Below, one piece after another: positions 20,729-30,064 of a stretch of DNA of 64,000 nt. The stretch's first letter is position 1. Every line of letters begins with the position of its first letter. This DNA is from Neomesorhizobium sp963726065 (GTDB taxonomy: Bacteria; Pseudomonadota; Alphaproteobacteria; Rhizobiales; Rhizobiaceae). The notes beneath the pieces were generated by a model. It saw only the letters and a program-made list of their open reading frames with translations. It ran no database searches and had not been told where the DNA came from. A program made the position numbers and the translations under genes. The stretch spans positions 48,577 through 112,576 of the forward strand of contig CAVSAU010000003.1 of NCBI GenBank assembly GCA_963726065.1. Reading direction: 5' to 3'.

Positions 20729-20845
20729 ATGGAAGAGCTTTTCGGAGATCCGGCCTACAAGGGTTTCGTGCTGCAGGACCACAAGCGCCTGCCGTCGCGA
20801 TTCTTTGCGCGGATTTCAGGCGCGCTGACCAGCCGACTTATCTAG
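20729..20845 (+). CDS. Small hypothetical protein
   Basis: A 38-codon open frame from ATG 20729 (MEELFGDPAYKGFVLQDHKR onward). The same frame is open upstream to a TAG near 20638, so the true protein could be up to ~68 residues with another start. Codon use is coding-like, but there is no family I recognise. It sits between the MgtC gene and leuC. Confidence 0.35.
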   Translation: MEELFGDPAYKGFVLQDHKRLPSRFFARISGALTSRLI

Positions 20846-20915
20846 TCGCTCGTCGGACCGATGGGCTTCCGGCGCCGCCTGTTCTTCCCCTGTTCATATC
20901 GACGGATTTACGCAC

Positions 20916-22326
20916 ATGAGCGCACCGCGCACCCTCTACGACAAGATATTCGACGACCATCTGGTCGACCGCCAGGACGACGGCACCTGCCTGCTCTATA
21001 TCGATCGCCACCTCGTCCACGAAGTGACCAGCCCGCAGGCTTTCGAAGGGCTGCGCATGACCGGCCGCAAGGTTCGCCACCCCGAAAAGACCCTGGCCGT
21101 CGTCGATCACAATGTGCCGACCTCGCCCGACCGCAAGCTCGGCATCAAGAACGAGGAAAGCCGCATCCAGGTCGAGGCGCTGGCGAAGAACGCCGCCGAT
21201 TTCGGCGTCGAATATTATTCGGAGAACGATCATCCGCCAGGGCATCGTGCACATCATCGGCCCGGAACAGGGGTTCACGCTGCCGGGCATGACGATCGTC
21301 TGCGGCGACAGCCACACCTCCACGCACGGCGCGTTCGGCGCGCTGGCGCATGGCATCGGCACGTCCGAGGTCGAGCATGTGCTGGCGACGCAGACGCTGA
21401 TCCAGCGCAAGGCCAAGAACATGCTGGTGCGGGTCGACGGCACGCTGCCTGAAGGCGTCACCGCCAAGGACATCATCCTCGCCATCATCGGCGAGATCGG
21501 CACGGCCGGCGGCACCGGCTATGTCATCGAATATGCCGGCGAGGCCATCCGCGCGCTGTCGATGGAAGGCCGCATGACGATCTGCAACATGTCGATCGAG
21601 GGCGGGGCGCGGGCCGGCCTGATCGCGCCCGACGAGACCACCTTCGCCTACGTGAAGGACAAGCCGCGCGCACCGAAGGGCAAGGCGTGGGACATGGCGC
21701 TCGACTACTGGAAGACGCTGAAGTCCGACGAGGGCGCGCATTTCGACAAGGTCGTCGTGCTCGATGCCGCCAACCTGCCGCCGATCGTCTCCTGGGGTTC
21801 ATCGCCGGAAGACGTCGTTTCGGTTCACGGCGTCGTGCCCGATCCCGCCGCCATCACCGACGAGAACAAGCGCACGTCCAAGCAGCGGGCGCTCGACTAC
21901 ATGGGCCTCAAGGCCGGCACCAGGATCACCGACATCGAACTCGACCGGGTGTTCATCGGCTCCTGCACCAACGGCCGCATCGAGGACCTGCGCGAGGTCG
22001 CGAAGGTGGTCGAGGGCAAGTCGGTCAGCCCGCGCGTCAACGCCATGATCGTTCCGGGCTCCGGCCTGGTGAAGGAACAGGCGGAAGCCGAGGGCCTGGA
22101 CAAGATCTTCATCGCCGCCGGTTTCGACTGGCGCGAGCCCGGCTGCTCGATGTGCCTTGCCATGAACGACGACCGGCTGAAGCCGCATGAGCGCTGCGCC
22201 TCGACCTCGAACCGCAATTTCGAAGGCCGCCAGGGCTTCAAGGGCCGCACCCATCTTGTGTCGCCGGCAATGGCTGCCGCGGCCGCGATCGCCGGTCATT
22301 TCGTCGACATTCGCGAGTGGAACTGA
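20916..22326 (+). CDS. leuC: 3-isopropylmalate dehydratase large subunit (one frameshift)
   Basis: Aconitase-family [4Fe-4S] enzyme of leucine synthesis, isomerising 2- to 3-isopropylmalate with LeuD. About 469 residues. Iron-sulfur ligands are the cysteines of IGSCTNGR and GCSMCLAMN; DHNVPTSP, CGDSHTSTHGAFG and STSNRNFEGRQG are also typical. One extra base near 21231 breaks the frame after EYYSEND; the rest is intact. No leuD is seen in the window. Confidence 0.95.
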
Positions 22327-22344
22327 CGCGAAACTAAAAATCTG

Positions 22345-22370
22345 CGCGGCCGGATTATCCGGCCACGCAC
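22345..22370 (+). terminator. Hairpin after leuC
   Basis: CGGCCGGA pairs with TCCGGCCA-CG across a short TTA loop, about 20 bases after leuC. It has no run of T, so it may act as a 3' stabilising hairpin or a weak terminator. Confidence 0.45.
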
Positions 22371-22478
22371 ACCTGCCAAGGCGCTTCGCGCCAGGATTGT
22401 TGCGGGCGTCAGCTTAACGCGTTATTTGGGCTTGCCGTCTACGTTGTTCCGTAGCGGAAGGGGTGAAAAAACGCAGTT

Positions 22479-23675
22479 TTGGATACTGGCCTGTTTATAG
22501 CGCTGCTCAACCCAGGCATCGCGCTGGCTCTGGCGGCGGCGTTCCTGACGCTTTGGCTCTATCAGCGCGACCGGCCATATCTGACTGTATTGGCTGTTGC
22601 CTACGCATGCTCGGCCACGGGATTTCTGCTTCAGTATTTTGTGCTGCCGATCGGCTTTGCGCCGACCAAATTCCTTTCCAACCTGTCGTTTGCGATCGCC
22701 GCCTGCTGTCTGGCCGGCGCCATCGTGGCGCGGTATGGCCGGCGGACCAGCCTGGTTGCCGTCTTCGTGCTGTCCTTTGGTGGGCTTGCCTGCTTCAGCT
22801 GGTTCCTGTTCGTCCAGCCTGACCTGACCATGCGCATTCTCATCATGAATTTCGCCTTTGGCAGCGTTACCCTGGTTGTCGCCGCCGAATTGCGGGTGGT
22901 GCGCAAAAACGGCCCGGCAGAAACCATCCTGTTCGTGCTGTCGCTGGTGACGGGGCTGAACTTCTTTGTCCGAACGATTGTTCTCGTCAAGATATACGGT
23001 CCCTTCGTGACCTATGATGGCTTCTACCAGTCGGTTTACTGGACGACGGCGCAGCTGTCGCATGCACTGCTGGCGCTGCTTACGGCGCTCTGCCTGTTCA
23101 CGGCCGCCGCGCTCGACGTGGTCAAGGCGCTGAAAGCCGAATCCTGCACGGACCCGCTTTCCGGGTTGCTGAACAGGCGCGGGTTCGAGGAGGCGGCGGA
23201 AGGGTTGCTCGAGGCGAAATCGGGCAAATCCATGCCGCTGGCGCTGGTGCTGGCCGATCTCGATCATTTCAAGTCGGTCAACGATCGCTACGGCCACGAG
23301 GCCGGCGACAAGGTGATCGCCGAATTCGCCACCCGGCTGCGGTCGGGATGTGGCGGGTTCGCCATCGCCGGGCGCCTGGGAGGAGAGGAATTCGCGGTGA
23401 TGCTGCCGGCCTGCGATCTTGCCACCGCGCAACTCTTCGCCGAAGGCGTGCGGTCCTCCTTCGGCCGCGGTCCGGTGTCCGGCCTGCCGGCCAACGCGGT
23501 GGTGACGGCGAGCTTCGGCATCGCGATGCGCACCGGCGAAGAAAGCCTTGGGCGGCTGATGCGGCGCGCCGACGAGGCGCTCTACCAAGCCAAGAGGCTT
23601 GGCCGCGACAGCGTTCGCCTTTCGTATCAACGGCCGGGAACCACCTTCACGCCGGAGGTATTTCGCGCTACCTGA
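22479..23675 (+). CDS. Membrane-anchored GGDEF diguanylate cyclase
   Basis: 398 residues: six or seven hydrophobic helices (about 1-210) followed by a GGDEF domain (about 225-385). Active-site features are DPLSGLLNRRGFE, DLDHFKSVNDRYGH and RLGGEEF, so it should make cyclic di-GMP. No R-x-x-D inhibitory site is visible before GGEEF. It seems to start at TTG 22479, with GGAAGGGG upstream. A second gene of the same architecture follows 88 bases later. Confidence 0.88.
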   Translation: MDTGLFIALLNPGIALALAAAFLTLWLYQRDRPYLTVLAVAYACSATGFLLQYFVLPIGFAPTKFLSNLSFAIAACCLAGAIVARYGRRTSLVAVFVLSFGGLACFSWFLFVQPDLTMRILIMNFAFGSVTLVVAAELRVVRKNGPAETILFVLSLVTGLNFFVRTIVLVKIYGPFVTYDGFYQSVYWTTAQLSHALLALLTALCLFTAAALDVVKALKAESCTDPLSGLLNRRGFEEAAEGLLEAKSGKSMPLALVLADLDHFKSVNDRYGHEAGDKVIAEFATRLRSGCGGFAIAGRLGGEEFAVMLPACDLATAQLFAEGVRSSFGRGPVSGLPANAVVTASFGIAMRTGEESLGRLMRRADEALYQAKRLGRDSVRLSYQRPGTTFTPEVFRAT

Positions 23676-23763
23676 CGCCGCCGATTCGTCCGAACAAAGC
23701 CGCATGTTAACGTCTTTTTTGGCCGTCTATGGTTGAGTGTCGGTAACCTGGATTGTGGAGCCG

Positions 23764-24978
23764 ATGAACGGAGCCGGATTTATCCTGGCAATCAATCTTT
23801 TTGTCGCCGGGCTGCTGTCGGCCGCGTTCATGATGATTGCCGTTTATGACCGCAGCCGCGTGGCCGCGCGCTGGCTGGCGTTCGCCTACGCGGTCGGCAT
23901 GGGCTTCTTCGCCATCGAAGCCATCATCCCATCGCTCGACAGTGCGCGCATCGCTGTCGTAGCCGCGGTGACCTGCCTGCTGGCCGGCATGGGTGCGTTC
24001 AACGCAGGCGTTGCCCGCAAATACGGTGTCGGGATTCCTTGGCGGCTGATCGGAACGGTCTTCGTGGTGTCGCTGGTCGTGAACTACGCAATCCAAGATC
24101 TTCCACGGCAGTCGTTCACCCGGCTGGCGCTCTATCAAGCCCCGTTCGCCATCATGCAGGCAATTGCTGCCGGAATAATATGGAAGGCCGGCGCACGCCA
24201 AAAGCTCGACCGCGTGCTGATGCTGCTGTTGGGCCTCAGTGCGCTGCAATTTCTGTCGAAACCGCTGCTTGCGCATGCTGTCGGCGGCTGGGGCGCACGT
24301 CCGCAGGACTATATTGGCAGCAGTTACGCGCTATTCTCGCAGTCGATGGCGACCGTGTTCGCTCTCGCGATCGCGCTGCTTTTCATGGTGATCCTCGTCC
24401 GCGACGTGCTGACCGACGCGACTCAGCGCTCGGAAACCGACACGCTGTCGGGTTTGCACAACCGCCGCGGCTTCGAGGACCGCGCCGACCGCGCCCTCCG
24501 CGACGCCGAACGGCAGGGTGTGCCATTGTCACTGGTGATCTGCGACCTCGATCACTTTAAGTCGGTCAACGACAATTTCGGCCATGCGGCCGGCGATGCG
24601 GTCATCGTGGCGTTTGCGCAGTTCATACGCTCGGCGATGGCCCCGCATTTCGTTGCGGGGCGGATCGGGGGCGAGGAATTCGCCATAATCCTGCCGGGCA
24701 CAAACATCGTCGCGGCGCGGCTCTTCGCCGAGGGCGCTCGCAGCGCCTTCGCGGGGTTGCCCGTGCAGGAACTGCCCAACGACAGACGGTTCACCGCGAG
24801 CTTCGGCGTAGCCGAGCTGGCGCCGGGTGAACGCATCGCCGACCTGATGCGACGCGCCGATGCCGCACTTTACGACGCCAAGGAAAGCGGCCGCGATTGC
24901 GTCCGCGTCTCCCTGAAGGCTGGTCAGCGGCGGCCGACGCTCAGCGTGACGGGCAACGGCCAGAAGGTTCGGGAATAA
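23764..24978 (+). CDS. Membrane-anchored GGDEF diguanylate cyclase
   Basis: 404 residues with the same layout as its neighbour: about six membrane helices, then GGDEF with LSGLHNRRGFEDR, DLDHFKSVNDNFGH and RIGGEEF. It also lacks the R-x-x-D product-inhibition site. The ATG at 23764 is preferred (GTGGAG upstream) over the GTG at 23737. The membrane parts of the two proteins are only weakly similar, so an old tandem duplication with divergence of the sensory part is likely. Its 3' end overlaps the convergent gene by 38 bases. Confidence 0.88.
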   Translation: MNGAGFILAINLFVAGLLSAAFMMIAVYDRSRVAARWLAFAYAVGMGFFAIEAIIPSLDSARIAVVAAVTCLLAGMGAFNAGVARKYGVGIPWRLIGTVFVVSLVVNYAIQDLPRQSFTRLALYQAPFAIMQAIAAGIIWKAGARQKLDRVLMLLLGLSALQFLSKPLLAHAVGGWGARPQDYIGSSYALFSQSMATVFALAIALLFMVILVRDVLTDATQRSETDTLSGLHNRRGFEDRADRALRDAERQGVPLSLVICDLDHFKSVNDNFGHAAGDAVIVAFAQFIRSAMAPHFVAGRIGGEEFAIILPGTNIVAARLFAEGARSAFAGLPVQELPNDRRFTASFGVAELAPGERIADLMRRADAALYDAKESGRDCVRVSLKAGQRRPTLSVTGNGQKVRE

Positions 24979-25306
24979 CGCCGTCCGGCAATCCATACAT
25001 GTAGCTGCGGCCTTTCAGCAGCACCGGCGGCCGGTAGCAATTGTCGATGTAATAGCCTCGGTAGAGGGGCTCCGGATCGGCATAAACCACTTCCGGTTCA
25101 CTGCCGCCGGCGTGATTCCGCAACTCGCCGGCAAGATTTCCCTCACCGATGATGATGCGCTTGTAGCCATAAGGGCTCTGGATGACCAGATTGCCGAAGC
25201 TGTCGGCGTAGACGCGGTCATGAATACGGTTGCCGGCGACGGCCGCACCGGTGACGGTGGCGCCGGCCAGAAGGGCAGTTGTGAATAGGACGGTACGAAA
25301 ACGCAT
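24941..25306 (-). CDS. Secreted hypothetical protein
   Basis: 121 residues with a signal peptide (MRFRTVLFTTALLAGATVTG, cleavage near AAVAG). The mature part has SFGNLVIQSPYGYKRIIIGEG and a Tyr/Pro-rich segment around YRGYYIDNCYRPP. No family recognised. GAGGAGGA lies five bases before the ATG at 25306, which decides the start despite an open frame to 25720. Transcribed divergently from an acetyltransferase, with a candidate CtrA site between them. Confidence 0.7.
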   Translation of the reverse strand: MRFRTVLFTTALLAGATVTGAAVAGNRIHDRVYADSFGNLVIQSPYGYKRIIIGEGNLAGELRNHAGGSEPEVVYADPEPLYRGYYIDNCYRPPVLLKGRSYMYGLPDGVIPEPSGRCPSR

Positions 25307-25350
25307 GGGCGTCCTCCTCGAAGCGAGACATCGCCTCCTCAAGCACCAAA

Positions 25351-25366
25351 TTAACTCTTTCTTAAC
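25351..25366. promoter_or_regulatory. Candidate CtrA-binding site
   Basis: TTAA, seven bases, TTAAC (TTAACTCTTTCTTAAC) is an exact match to the CtrA consensus TTAA-N7-TTAAC. It lies in the divergent intergenic region between the secreted protein (minus strand) and the acetyltransferase (plus strand). A third TTAA half-site follows at about 25372. Confidence 0.5.
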
Positions 25367-25438
25367 CTTTGTTAAGGGCCTGCGCCGGTTTCGGCCGAAC
25401 CAATTGACAGAGATGGTTAATGCCCACATGGGTAGAGC

Positions 25439-25900
25439 ATGAGCAAGACCCAGACCCACACCATCGACATCGCCAAACTTGGACTGAAGGACGCGCTCGA
25501 ATTTGCGCCCTTGCTGGCCGCCTATGTGCAGGCGTTGAAGCGCGGCGCGCCGCGCCAACCCGACAGGTTTTATGCCGAGACGCTGCTGCAGGACCGAACG
25601 GCCGAGACTTTGGGCGCGCGGGTCGATGGTGGGCTGGTTGGCTTCGCCATCTTCACCGACATGCCCGAACCGGTGTCGGGCATGCGCTGCGGAGCCTGCG
25701 ACCACATCTACGTGCATCACGACTTTCGCGCGCAGGGTATCGCCAAGGCGCTGGTCGACGTTCTTGCCGACCAGGCCGAAGAGCGCGGTTGGTCCAAGCT
25801 GATGTTGAACGCGCCGCGCCAGCCCGAAGATGGCCGCAAGCTTTATGAGCAGGTTGCGGCGCCCGCCGACTGGTCGAGTTTCGTCATCCGATTCGACTAG
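25439..25900 (+). CDS. GNAT family N-acetyltransferase
   Basis: 153 residues. The acetyl-CoA site is IYVHHDFRAQGIAKALVDVL, with a C-terminal ADWSSFVIRF. The fold is normal, the substrate unknown. It is the single gene downstream of the candidate CtrA site on the plus strand. Confidence 0.85.
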   Translation: MSKTQTHTIDIAKLGLKDALEFAPLLAAYVQALKRGAPRQPDRFYAETLLQDRTAETLGARVDGGLVGFAIFTDMPEPVSGMRCGACDHIYVHHDFRAQGIAKALVDVLADQAEERGWSKLMLNAPRQPEDGRKLYEQVAAPADWSSFVIRFD

Positions 25901-25946
25901 GCATCGCCCATTGATCTTGCAGCCGGGTTGCGGCTAGCTTGCCGTC

Positions 25947-26306
25947 ATGATCAGGAAACCGATTGGGATGTTCCGGCTGCTGCACGCGTCGGTCCTGTGT
26001 GTACCGGCTTTGGTTGCGGCGTCATGCGTCCCCAGCGCGACGGGCAAGGTAACTGCCACCGAAAACACCACCACGACGCAGCCGCGACAGGCCACCTACA
26101 ATTGCGGCCAGAGCGGTTCGCTGATCGTCGAGAATCTTCGCACATCTGTGCATCTGACCGAGCCCGACGGCAGCATTGTCGACCTGCCGGCTTCGCCCCC
26201 TTCACAACAGTCGCGTTTCGGCGAGGCGCCCTATGCCCTGGTTCTCGAGGGCAATGAGGCGCTGCTGATGAAGAGCGGCAAGGAGCCGCTGACCTGCAGC
26301 CGCTAG
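25947..26306 (+). CDS. MliC-family lipoprotein
   Basis: 119 residues with a lipoprotein signal: a hydrophobic stretch ending LVAASC, so the cysteine at about residue 27 would be lipidated. The mature domain has the pattern of membrane-bound inhibitors of C-type lysozyme: YNCGQSGSLIVENL, LPASPPSQQSRFGE, EGNEALLMKSGKEPLTC, with a conserved Cys at each end. Such proteins guard peptidoglycan against host lysozyme. Family A repeat copy 3 follows its stop. Confidence 0.72.
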   Translation: MIRKPIGMFRLLHASVLCVPALVAASCVPSATGKVTATENTTTTQPRQATYNCGQSGSLIVENLRTSVHLTEPDGSIVDLPASPPSQQSRFGEAPYALVLEGNEALLMKSGKEPLTCSR

Positions 26307-26310
26307 TCCA

Positions 26311-26363
26311 GGGCGTGTCGATAACCAAGTGATGCCGGCCTGACCTGAATCTCAATACGCCCC
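26311..26363. repeat. Palindromic repeat, family A, internally deleted copy 3
   Basis: 53 bp joining the left end (GCGTGTCGATAACCAAGTGA) and right end (TGACCTGAATCTCAATACGC) of copy 2 directly, with the ~90-bp interior missing. It forms a compact palindrome right after the lipoprotein stop. Deletion by slippage across the arms is the simplest origin. Confidence 0.75.
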
Positions 26364-26617
26364 AGGCGAAGATTTCGACGCGCCGCCGCTGAAAAACCGG
26401 CTTTGAGGTCTGTCCCAATGGATTGATTTCGCAGGTGCACCAAGCCCGGCCATTTAAAATCGATTGAAGCTTGCCGCAGACTCTAAATAGGTGCCCGGAA
26501 ACGGTTTTCCGGCTTTGACGCAGTGCAAAAAGAGCATTAGAACCCGGTTTGTCCGAGGTCGCATTTCGGGGCGGCGATGCCGCGATCGGTGACCCAGGAT
26601 ACCGAACTGGGGGAGCC
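26364..26617. other. Intergenic region upstream of the sdh operon
   Basis: Together with repeat A3 this gap spans 311 bases. It has no supported gene. It is more AT-rich than its surroundings around 26450-26540 and must carry the sdhCDAB promoter. I could not single out a convincing -35/-10 pair. Confidence 0.5.
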
Positions 26618-27022
26618 ATGAGCAAAACCACAGCCACCCGTGCAAGACCGCTTTCGCCGCACCTGACGATCTACAAGCCGCAGATCACGATGATGATGTC
26701 TATCGTCCATCGCATCACCGGCGGCGCCCTTTATTTCGGCACCTTGCTGGTCGCCTGGTGGCTGATCGCGGCGGCGACCTCGCAGGAATATTTCGATTTC
26801 GTCAGCTGGATCTACGGCTCATGGATCGGGCGGCTTGTGCTGTTCGGCTACACCTGGGCGCTGATGCACCACATGATGGGCGGCATTCGCCATCTGGTCT
26901 GGGACACCGGCGTCGGACTGGAAAAGCATACGGCCTCGAAGATCGGCTGGGCGACGCTGATTTCGTCAATCGTGCTTACCTTACTTATCTGGGTCGTCGG
27001 ATACATGGCGCGGGGATCATAA
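26618..27022 (+). CDS. sdhC: Succinate dehydrogenase cytochrome b556 subunit
   Basis: Membrane anchor of complex II with heme b and quinone binding. 134 residues, three helices. The signature RPLSPHLTIYKPQITMMMSI and SIVHRITGG are present; the heme His is in ALMHHMMGGIRHL. The ATG at 26618 is preferred because GGGGGAG precedes it. First gene of sdhCDAB. Confidence 0.95.
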   Translation: MSKTTATRARPLSPHLTIYKPQITMMMSIVHRITGGALYFGTLLVAWWLIAAATSQEYFDFVSWIYGSWIGRLVLFGYTWALMHHMMGGIRHLVWDTGVGLEKHTASKIGWATLISSIVLTLLIWVVGYMARGS

Positions 27023-27024
27023 CG

Positions 27025-27420
27025 ATGAGCGCTGGCAACAAGGACATGCGCACACCGCTGAACAAGGTCCGCGGCCTGGGCTCTGCTCGCGAAGGCACCG
27101 AGCATTTCTGGCGGCAGCGGCTGACGGCGATCGCCAATGTGCCGCTCGTTCTTTTCTTGGTCGGATTGCTGGTTTCTCTGAACGGCGCAGGCTACGCCGA
27201 AGTGCGGGCGACGCTCGCCAATCCGCTGGTGGCGCTTCTGATGATCCTGATGCTGCTTTCCGCGCTCTATCACATGCGGCTGGGCATGCAGGTCATCATC
27301 GAGGATTATGTGCACGGCGAGGTCTCCAAACTCGTCCTGATCATGCTGAACACGTTCTTCACCGTCGCGGTGGGCGTGACGGCGGTCTTTGCCCTTCTCA
27401 AACTGGCATTCGGGGGCTGA
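27025..27420 (+). CDS. sdhD: Succinate dehydrogenase hydrophobic membrane anchor
   Basis: 131 residues with three helices. It contains LSALYHMRLGMQVIIEDYVH, carrying the conserved His and Asp-Tyr for heme/quinone. Three bases separate it from sdhC, as expected for a tightly coupled operon. Confidence 0.94.
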   Translation: MSAGNKDMRTPLNKVRGLGSAREGTEHFWRQRLTAIANVPLVLFLVGLLVSLNGAGYAEVRATLANPLVALLMILMLLSALYHMRLGMQVIIEDYVHGEVSKLVLIMLNTFFTVAVGVTAVFALLKLAFGG

Positions 27421-27423
27421 AGC

Positions 27424-29253
27424 GTGGCTGAAGCAAAAAAGACGGACGGCAAGGCCTATACGTATGTCGATCATAAATTCGACGTGGTCGTCGTTGGCGC
27501 CGGCGGCGCAGGCCTGCGCGCCACGCTCGGCATGGCCGAGCAAGGGCTGAAGACGGCCTGCATCACAAAAGTTTTTCCGACACGCTCGCACACGGTCGCG
27601 GCACAGGGCGGCATCGCCGCCTCGCTCTCCAACATGGGCCCCGACAGCTGGCAGTGGCACATGTACGACACCGTCAAGGGCTCCGACTGGCTGGGCGATG
27701 TCGACGCCATGGAATACCTGGCCCGCGAAGCGCCGGCGGCAGTCTACGAGCTTGAACATTACGGCGTTCCCTTCTCGCGGACAGAAGAGGGCAAAATCTA
27801 CCAGCGGCCGTTCGGCGGCCACATGATGAACTATGGCGATGGGCCGCCGGTTCAGCGCACCTGCGCCGCAGCCGACCGCACTGGCCATGCCATCCTGCAC
27901 ACGCTCTACGGCCAGTCGCTCAAGCATCACGCGCAGTTCTTCGTCGAATATTTCGCGCTTGACCTGATCATGACCGACGGCGTCTGCACCGGCGTCGTCG
28001 CGTGGAATCTCGACGACGGCACCATCCATCGCTTCGCCGCCAAGATGGTGGTGCTGGCGACGGGCGGTTATGGCCGCGCCTATTTCTCGGCCACGTCGGC
28101 GCACACGTGCACCGGCGACGGCGGCGGCATGGTGGCAAGGGCCGGGCTGCCGCTGCAGGACATGGAGTTCGTGCAGTTCCATCCGACCGGCATCTACGGA
28201 GCCGGCTGCCTGATCACCGAGGGCGCTCGCGGCGAGGGCGGCTATCTCGTCAATTCCGAGGGCGAGCGCTTCATGGAGCGTTACGCACCGTCCGCCAAGG
28301 ACCTTGCATCGCGCGACGTCGTCTCGCGCTGCATGACGATGGAAATCCGCGAAGGCCGCGGCGTCGGCAAGAACAAGGACCATATCTTCCTGCACCTCGA
28401 CCATCTCGATCCGGCGGTGCTGCATGAGAGGCTGCCGGGCATTTCCGAATCGGCTAAGATCTTCGCCGGCGTCGACGTGACCAAGGAGCCGATCCCGGTT
28501 CTGCCGACCGTGCACTACAACATGGGCGGCATCCCGACGAACTATTGGGGCGAGGTGCTGAACCCGACGCCGGACGATCCGGACCGGGTCCAGCCCGGCC
28601 TGATGGCAGTCGGCGAAGCCGGCTGCGCCTCGGTGCATGGCGCCAACCGGCTCGGCTCCAATTCGCTGATCGATCTCGTCGTGTTCGGGCGCGCTGCAGC
28701 CATCCGCGCCGGCGAGGTGGTCGACCGCGAAGCGCCGATCCCTGCGATCAACGAGCAGGCGGTCGACAAGATCATGGAGCGCTTCGACCGGCTGCGGTTC
28801 GCCGACGGCAACACGCCGACGGCGGTGTTGCGTGAGAAGATGCAGAAAGCGATGCAGGAAGACGCCGCCGTGTTCCGCTCCCAGGAATCGCTGGAGAACG
28901 GCTGCAAGCGCATTTCGCAGATCTGGGCCGAGCTGAAGGACATCAAGGTCTACGACCGCTCGATGATCTGGAATTCCGACCTGGTCGAGACGCTGGAGCT
29001 GGAAAACCTGATGGCCAACGCCATCACCACGGTCTACGGCGCCGTGGCGCGGCAGGAGAGCCGCGGCGCGCATGCGCGCGAGGACTTTTCATCGCGTGAC
29101 GACGTCAAATGGCGGGTCCACACGCTTTCGCACCTGTCGCCCGACGGCGAGGTGACGTTGTCCTACCGGCCGGTGCATACCGAGCCGCTGGTCAAGGAAC
29201 AGGACGGCGGCATCAGCCTGGCCAAGATCGCGCCCAAGGCGCGGGTGTATTGA
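27424..29253 (+). CDS. sdhA: Succinate dehydrogenase flavoprotein subunit
   Basis: Catalytic subunit that oxidises succinate to fumarate with covalent FAD. 609 residues. FAD-binding VVVGAGGAGLRA; the flavin-linked His is in TRSHTVAAQGG; substrate residues are in HPTGIYGAGCLITEGARGEGG and HGANRLGSNSL. It starts at GTG 27424, four bases after sdhD. The frame is intact. Confidence 0.97.
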   Translation: MAEAKKTDGKAYTYVDHKFDVVVVGAGGAGLRATLGMAEQGLKTACITKVFPTRSHTVAAQGGIAASLSNMGPDSWQWHMYDTVKGSDWLGDVDAMEYLAREAPAAVYELEHYGVPFSRTEEGKIYQRPFGGHMMNYGDGPPVQRTCAAADRTGHAILHTLYGQSLKHHAQFFVEYFALDLIMTDGVCTGVVAWNLDDGTIHRFAAKMVVLATGGYGRAYFSATSAHTCTGDGGGMVARAGLPLQDMEFVQFHPTGIYGAGCLITEGARGEGGYLVNSEGERFMERYAPSAKDLASRDVVSRCMTMEIREGRGVGKNKDHIFLHLDHLDPAVLHERLPGISESAKIFAGVDVTKEPIPVLPTVHYNMGGIPTNYWGEVLNPTPDDPDRVQPGLMAVGEAGCASVHGANRLGSNSLIDLVVFGRAAAIRAGEVVDREAPIPAINEQAVDKIMERFDRLRFADGNTPTAVLREKMQKAMQEDAAVFRSQESLENGCKRISQIWAELKDIKVYDRSMIWNSDLVETLELENLMANAITTVYGAVARQESRGAHAREDFSSRDDVKWRVHTLSHLSPDGEVTLSYRPVHTEPLVKEQDGGISLAKIAPKARVY

Positions 29254-29264
29254 GGTAGGGAAAT

Positions 29265-30044
29265 ATGGTCGAACTCACCCTCCCCAAGAATTCCAAGGTC
29301 CAGCAGGGCAAGACCTGGCCGAAGCCGGACGGCGCCACCAACCTGCGCGAATACAGGATCTACCGCTGGTCGCCGGACGACGACAAGAACCCGAGCGTCG
29401 ACACCTACTTCGTCGACCTGGATGATTGCGGTCCGATGGTGCTCGACGCGCTTTTGTGGATCAAAAACAAGGTCGACCCGACGCTAACCTTGCGCCGTTC
29501 CTGCCGCGAGGGCATCTGCGGCTCCTGCGCGATGAACATCGACGGCGCCAACACGCTGGCCTGCACCAAGGGCATGGACGACATTTCCGGCGCGGTGAAG
29601 GTCTATCCCCTGCCGCATATGCCGGTGGTAAAGGACCTGGTGCCGGACCTCACCGTACCTTATGCGCAGCTCACCTCGATCGACCCGTACCTGAAGACCG
29701 TTTCGCCGGAGCCGGCTAAGGAATGGCTGCAGAGCCATGAAGATCGCCAGAAGCTCGACGGACTCTACGAATGCATCCTGTGCTTCTGCTGCCAGACCTC
29801 GTGCCCGAGCTACTGGTGGAACGGCGAGCGTTATCTCGGCCCGGCAGTGCTTTTGCAGGCTTACCGCTGGCTGATCGACTCCAGGGACGAGGCGACCGGC
29901 GAGCGGCTGGACAATTTGGAAGATCCGTTCCGGCTCTACCGCTGCCACACCATCATGAACTGCGCCCAGACCTGCCCGAAGGGCCTCAACCCGGCCAAGG
30001 CGATCGCCGAGATCAAGAAGATGATGGTGGAGCGGCGAGTTTAG
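29265..30044 (+). CDS. sdhB: Succinate dehydrogenase iron-sulfur subunit
   Basis: Carries the three Fe-S clusters that pass electrons to quinone. 259 residues. Cysteine clusters: SCREGICGSCAMN ([2Fe-2S]), CILCFCCQTSCPSYWWN and CHTIMNCAQTCPKGLNP ([4Fe-4S], [3Fe-4S]). Last gene of the sdh set, with the YceH gene 20 bases later. Confidence 0.97.
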   Translation: MVELTLPKNSKVQQGKTWPKPDGATNLREYRIYRWSPDDDKNPSVDTYFVDLDDCGPMVLDALLWIKNKVDPTLTLRRSCREGICGSCAMNIDGANTLACTKGMDDISGAVKVYPLPHMPVVKDLVPDLTVPYAQLTSIDPYLKTVSPEPAKEWLQSHEDRQKLDGLYECILCFCCQTSCPSYWWNGERYLGPAVLLQAYRWLIDSRDEATGERLDNLEDPFRLYRCHTIMNCAQTCPKGLNPAKAIAEIKKMMVERRV

Positions 30045-30064
30045 CAGGAAGACACGACAAGCGC

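Noticed and set aside
26848..29073. Antisense open frame of 741 codons over sdhD-sdhA
   Set aside because: Same GC-driven shadow; sdhA in the sense frame is unambiguous.
30049..30064. Earlier start for the YceH gene in the frame open from 29771
   Set aside because: It lies inside sdhB; the ATG at 30065 begins the conserved family sequence.
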